The notes beneath the pieces were generated by a model. The model saw only the letters and a list, made by a program, of their open reading frames with translations, was not told the origin of the DNA and did no database searches. This document shows positions 6,847 through 9,689 of a stretch of 9,689 nucleotides of DNA, piece by piece. This DNA comes from Oscillospiraceae bacterium. Its GTDB lineage: Bacteria > Bacillota_A > Clostridia > Saccharofermentanales > Saccharofermentanaceae. The position numbers and the translations under genes are program-made. Positions within the stretch are counted from its first letter, which is position 1. Each line of letters opens with the position of its first letter. The stretch covers positions 1-9,689 of the forward strand of contig CADCPU010000082.1 of the NCBI GenBank assembly GCA_902803365.1. The letters run 5' to 3'.

Positions 6847-8053
6847 CGTTACCTCCTTCGACTTCTATGCGGGGCAGATCGCAGGTGACCTTGAATCCGT
6901 CACTGCCGTCTATCTGAAGACTGCCTCCGAGAGATGCCGCATGACTTTTTATCTTCTTTAATCCGAAGCCTTCGTCAAGGAGCCTGTGCTCCTCTTCGCT
7001 CGTGATGTCCCCAAAGCCCTTGCCGTTGTCCTGGACCTTGAAGAGTATGTGCTTCGGATCGAGCGTGAACATTATAACAAACACGGTCGCCTTGCCGTGC
7101 TTTAAGCCGTTTGTCAGAAGTTCCGACAACGCGCCTGATATGAAGGATGCGAGCGAGATGTCGATCGAACCTTCGTCATCTATGTCTTCGAAGTTATTGT
7201 AGACCTTAACGTCCGTATCCATCGCGAAGTTCGATGTAAGCTCCGCCAGCGACCTCATGTAATCCTTGACGAGGACCGCATTGTTCTTGTCGTTCAGCGT
7301 CCTTACCACACTTCTTATGGAATCGATGCTCTCCTTGATCCTGTCGTTTGCGACGGTCATCTTGGCTCTTGCCTGATCCTTATCGCTGTCGACCAATATC
7401 TTGGCTGCATCGATCGTAACTGACGCGGCAGACAGTGTATGTCCTACAGAATTATGTATGTCGCGGCTGATCCTCTCGCGCTCGAGGAGCCTCGCGTTCA
7501 TCTCTTCTTCCGCCATCTTATATGACAGTTCTTCGCGAAGCTTTCGCTCGGTAAAGCTGTCGAGCGCCGCCTTTTTGAGCGCATCTTCGTAGTCCTCGTT
7601 AAGGCGCTGCAGTCTCTCAAAGAATGCCGATACTATGCCGTAGACCGCGACCGCACCGATCGCCAGTATGATCGAGTTGATCGTCGCGCTTCCCATGCAA
7701 AAACTGAGTGTAAGACCCGCTGCAACACCAAAGCTCGCGATCAGGATCTTTATAACAGGCTTTCTGATATTAAAGAGCTCGCCCGTTACCATAAACGGAA
7801 GGCCTGACCACCAGGCAAATGCTGACAGCGGTATCGCAGCCAGTGACAGGAAGCTTGCAAGTATCTTAAATATCGTTCCTGATCTTTTCTCGTCAAAAAC
7901 GGTCGCCGCCGTTATCAGGAACAGCATCGCCGCGATCCAGCAAAGCGTCGCTCCGTATTGTCCCGTGAGCAGAGTGATAAGACCTGATACGACTATCAGG
8001 ACAACTGAGAAACCCCAACGGAACCATACGATGTCAGACGAGATCTTTTGCAT
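6821..8053 (-). CDS. Sensor histidine kinase, HisKA_3 (NarX/DesK-like) type
   Basis: Membrane sensor kinase that should phosphorylate the overlapping response regulator. Residues below are numbered from the in-frame TTG at 8071 (subtract 6 for the ATG at 8053). Five or six hydrophobic segments lie between about 16 and 151 with only short loops, so the stimulus is probably sensed within or at the membrane. A coiled-coil-like linker (about 150-198) leads to the HisKA_3 box ERERISRDIHNSVGHTL with phospho-acceptor H206. The ATPase domain has the N box ELLTNGLKHGKA (N321), D348-N-G-K-G and the G2 box GFGLKKI (368-374). The start is uncertain. TTG 8071 has a GAGGA directly adjacent with no spacing, GTG 8059 has 12-base spacing, and ATG 8053 has no usable ribosome site but coincides with the predicted transcript start. 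The first transmembrane helix follows sensibly in each case. Confidence 0.9.
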   Translation of the reverse strand: MQKISSDIVWFRWGFSVVLIVVSGLITLLTGQYGATLCWIAAMLFLITAATVFDEKRSGTIFKILASFLSLAAIPLSAFAWWSGLPFMVTGELFNIRKPVIKILIASFGVAAGLTLSFCMGSATINSIILAIGAVAVYGIVSAFFERLQRLNEDYEDALKKAALDSFTERKLREELSYKMAEEEMNARLLERERISRDIHNSVGHTLSAASVTIDAAKILVDSDKDQARAKMTVANDRIKESIDSIRSVVRTLNDKNNAVLVKDYMRSLAELTSNFAMDTDVKVYNNFEDIDDEGSIDISLASFISGALSELLTNGLKHGKATVFVIMFTLDPKHILFKVQDNGKGFGDITSEEEHRLLDEGFGLKKIKSHAASLGGSLQIDGSDGFKVTCDLPRIEVEGGNDGIADTGR

Positions 8054-8059
8054 ATCCAC

Positions 8060-8087
8060 ATTATAGTGCAATCCTCATATTTGTCAT
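8060..8087 (-). promoter_or_regulatory. Candidate promoter of the kinase-regulator operon
   Basis: On the minus strand ATGACA (8087-8082) and a perfect TATAAT (8065-8060) are 16 bp apart. Transcription would begin about seven bases past the -10, at or next to the ATG at 8053, which would make the kinase mRNA leaderless or nearly so. It also overlaps the extra codons of the TTG start. One mismatch in the -35; unproven. Confidence 0.45.
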
Positions 8088-8100
8088 ACAGAAAATGATT

Positions 8101-8126
8101 ATGTTGCATTTTGGCAACATTTGTTG
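8101..8126. promoter_or_regulatory. Nested palindromic operator between divergent promoters
   Basis: ATGTTGC-N6-GCAACAT (8101-8107 and 8114-8120) is a perfect 7-bp inverted repeat. Its right arm also forms CAACA-TT-TGTTG (8115-8126), which runs into the TTGACA -35 of the rightward promoter. Three TGTTG/CAACA half-sites therefore lie at 8102, 8115 and 8122. The position between the kinase promoter and the surface-protein promoter suggests a regulator site able to affect both. The binding protein is not identified; it does not resemble the TGAC-type boxes at 6.2 kb. Confidence 0.5.
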
Positions 8127-8151
8127 ACATTTATATCGATTTTATTATAAT
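8124..8151 (+). promoter_or_regulatory. Consensus promoter of the surface-protein gene
   Basis: TTGACA (8124-8129) and TATAAT (8146-8151) are both perfect sigma-A hexamers, 16 bp apart in AT-rich DNA. The predicted start is near 8158, giving a leader of about 50 bases. The strength of the match suggests high expression unless repressed by the overlapping palindrome. Confidence 0.75.
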
Positions 8152-8160
8152 CACCCTGTT

Positions 8161-8187
8161 AATATTCGTTTATTGAGTTTGAATATT
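8161..8187 (+). other. 5'-UTR stem-loop of the surface-protein mRNA
   Basis: AATATTC (8161-8167) and GAATATT (8181-8187) form a 7-bp stem around a 13-base loop, starting about three bases from the predicted transcript end. A terminal stem of this kind can protect mRNA from 5' decay. AT-rich and weak; it ends before the AAGGAG ribosome site at 8196-8201, which stays free. Confidence 0.35.
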
Positions 8188-8208
8188 TTAACGAAAAGGA
8201 GTATATGC

Positions 8209-9689
8209 ATGAGGTTCAGACGTTTGGCATCCGTCGCAGCAGCCGCTGTGATCGGATTTTCACTTTGCGCTTTTATCCCATTTGCTTCATTTGCCGACGA
8301 AGGTGGAGAGACCACATATAATTTCGACGGCTACAACAACGACACTACCGAGGTCACTGATCAAGGCAGATACATCTATAATGCCGAGGACGAATTCGGC
8401 AATAAGGTAGGCCAGTGGCTCTATTGCTCGGATTTTGAGAAAGGAACTCCGAAGACTGAAGGTCATCGCGCCACAACATTTACGAGACACAAGCTCTCCG
8501 AATTCGAGCGCTTTGACGAGACGACCAAGAGGAGGATCTTAACTATCCTTCTCGAAAAGGATACGATCGCCGCCCTCACACTTCAGAAGGCACAGGACGA
8601 ATCCAATCAGGCCCTTGAACTGGTCTATAACGAGTATATGCACTCACCTTCAGGCTGGCAGTCATTCATCTGGGCTGCAAGGCTCAACGAAGAATCCATG
8701 AACAAGACCTTCGGTACCGAGATCGAACTCCTCCTCGAAAACAATAATCTTCCGAACAGCGATGAATATACTTACAACAACACGATCAAGCCGATCCTCG
8801 ATATCATCGACAGCGAGTCAGCAAAGTTCCCTTTCAGCGAGTACGATGCTTATATCTACATCCCGGCAAACAACGAGATCCAGGAACTCATCGGTGCAGC
8901 TTACAAGATCGAGGATTCCGAAGTCTCCATCACAAAGCGCGTCGTAGATGCAGACGGCAAGTCATACGACTTTAACGGTGAGGACGAGACGCTCGGATTC
9001 GAGTTCACCGTTACGATCAGAGACTTAACGGCAGGAAGACTTTGGGCTAACGAGGATGTCATCCTCACTGAGACAGACAAGGACGGTAACGTTTCCGTTC
9101 CTTCCACCGTTAAGACATCCAAGGAAGGTCAGATCACCTTCAGCCTCGATAAGGATTCAACGATGACGATCTCGGGATTCGAGCACAGAAACTTCGAATT
9201 CACGATCGAAGAATCATCCGCAAACCTCGGTGAGAAGTGCCATTTCGCATCCGTATCAGGAAGCGCTTCATCCAAGACGTTCACTCTCCAGAGCAACCCT
9301 AATTCCAAGGTCGACGTCAATAACGAAGTGCTGACTCCTACACCTACAGCGACAGCAACTCCGACGCCTACGGCTACACCTACTGCCACACCTATCCCTA
9401 CGGCGACAGAAGCTCCGACTTTAACACCTACTGCGGCACCTACAGCAACGGAAGCTCCGACAGCAACACCAAGCCCTGCAGCAACAACAGCTGTAACTGC
9501 AACACCTGTTCCTTCATCTTCCGCTGAAGCAACAGCAACACCTGCACCTACAGCTACAGACAAGCCTCAGGCTACGCCTACGACATCCGTTTTCGCGGAC
9601 GCAGGCAAAGACACAAACGATTCGGCAGATGCGCCGAACAAAAAGACAGATAATACGACAACATCCGCACTTCAGGACAGCACTCCGAC
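8209..9689 (+). CDS. Cys-Gln thioester-forming surface adhesin with isopeptide domain and PT-rich stalk, 3'-partial
   Basis: Secreted, wall-associated protein, open to the window end with no stop (493 complete codons). ATG 8209 has AAGGAG (8196-8201) seven bases upstream. Signal peptide: R2-F-R-R, hydrophobic core 6-25, likely cleavage after A29 (ASFA|DE). Residues about 35-230 resemble a thioester domain: Y-C73-S-D-F, S-G-W-Q151-S-F-I-W (the family norm is T-Q-x-A-I-W), and a closing Y-I-Y-I-P with Q225 and L-I-G. C73 and Q151 would form the internal thioester that such adhesins use to bond covalently to host or surface amines. Residues about 237-375 look like a pilin-type isopeptide domain: K243 in SITKRVV, E334/E335 in FTIEE, N371/N372 in VDVNNEV. 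A Thr/Pro/Ala stalk follows (376-459). The anchor (sortase motif or membrane helix) lies beyond the window. Threonine to tryptophan before Gln151 is atypical. Confidence 0.8.
   Translation, partial: MRFRRLASVAAAAVIGFSLCAFIPFASFADEGGETTYNFDGYNNDTTEVTDQGRYIYNAEDEFGNKVGQWLYCSDFEKGTPKTEGHRATTFTRHKLSEFERFDETTKRRILTILLEKDTIAALTLQKAQDESNQALELVYNEYMHSPSGWQSFIWAARLNEESMNKTFGTEIELLLENNNLPNSDEYTYNNTIKPILDIIDSESAKFPFSEYDAYIYIPANNEIQELIGAAYKIEDSEVSITKRVVDADGKSYDFNGEDETLGFEFTVTIRDLTAGRLWANEDVILTETDKDGNVSVPSTVKTSKEGQITFSLDKDSTMTISGFEHRNFEFTIEESSANLGEKCHFASVSGSASSKTFTLQSNPNSKVDVNNEVLTPTPTATATPTPTATPTATPIPTATEAPTLTPTAAPTATEAPTATPSPAATTAVTATPVPSSSAEATATPAPTATDKPQATPTTSVFADAGKDTNDSADAPNKKTDNTTTSALQDSTP
9334..9585 (+). 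repeat. Thr/Pro/Ala-rich low-complexity stalk-coding repeat
   Basis: Codes for residues 376-459 of the surface protein, mostly Thr, Pro and Ala in T-P-T-A-T style units. A 14-residue (42-base) period is visible: PTATEAPT occurs at residues 397-404 and again at 411-418. Such stalks lift an adhesin head through the cell wall and can be O-glycosylated. Codons for Thr and Pro vary between copies, so this is an old repeat, not a recent slippage product. Confidence 0.8.

Noticed and set aside
7668..8066. 132-residue plus-strand frame
   Set aside because: Antisense to the membrane part of the histidine kinase; composition is that of a shadow frame.
9129..9563. 144-residue minus-strand frame rich in Val/Gly/Ala repeats
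   Set aside because: It is the antisense image of the Thr/Pro/Ala stalk codons of the surface protein; no ribosome site, and the sense frame has signal peptide, domains and promoter.

Overview
The window reads as chromosomal DNA of a Gram-positive, Clostridia-like (Bacillota) bacterium. The grounds are strong AGGAGG-type ribosome binding sites, consensus TTGACA/TATAAT promoters, a Cys-Gln thioester-type surface protein with a long Pro/Thr stalk, and FtsX/MacB-type ABC permeases. The Thr/Pro/Ala-rich stalk style suits gut or rumen Clostridia; a genus cannot be assigned from sequence alone. Genes are tightly packed and base composition is fairly even, except for the AT-rich divergent intergenic region near 8.1 kb. 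I see no tRNA, rRNA, IS element, CRISPR array, phage gene or integration scar.

Left part (1-1720, + strand): the C-terminal part of an HD-GYP c-di-GMP phosphodiesterase entering from outside the window, a MaoC-type hot-dog protein, and a small four-helix membrane protein. The last one appears to have its own promoter inside the end of the MaoC gene. Its stop codon abuts the stop codon of the converging operon.

Middle (1721-8071, - strand; read right to left): a sensor histidine kinase and a NarL/LuxR-type response regulator that overlap by 26 bp, a 91-bp gap carrying two near-identical operator-like palindromes (TGAC-NN-CGGTCA), then a four-gene block. The block encodes a membrane-anchored S41-family peptidase, an FtsX/MacB-like permease, its ATPase and a second FtsX/MacB-like permease, with spacings from -4 to +12 bp. 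The arrangement suggests that the two-component system controls the protease/ABC block through the paired palindromes. The transporter would be a heterodimeric permease with one ATPase, of the type that moves or senses peptides or lipids at the membrane rather than importing nutrients. Its substrate is not visible.

Right part (8072-9689, + strand): a divergent control region with a perfect-hexamer promoter, nested TGTTG/CAACA palindromes and a 5'-UTR stem-loop. It drives a secreted surface protein with a signal peptide, a predicted Cys73-Gln151 thioester domain, a pilin-like isopeptide domain and a PT-rich stalk. This reading frame runs off the window end without a stop codon, so a search for stop-terminated ORFs would miss it. 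The kinase and the adhesin are divergently transcribed from the same control region and may be co-regulated.

The strongest candidates for something undescribed are the kinase/regulator-protease-split-ABC module with its paired operators, and the adhesin next to it.
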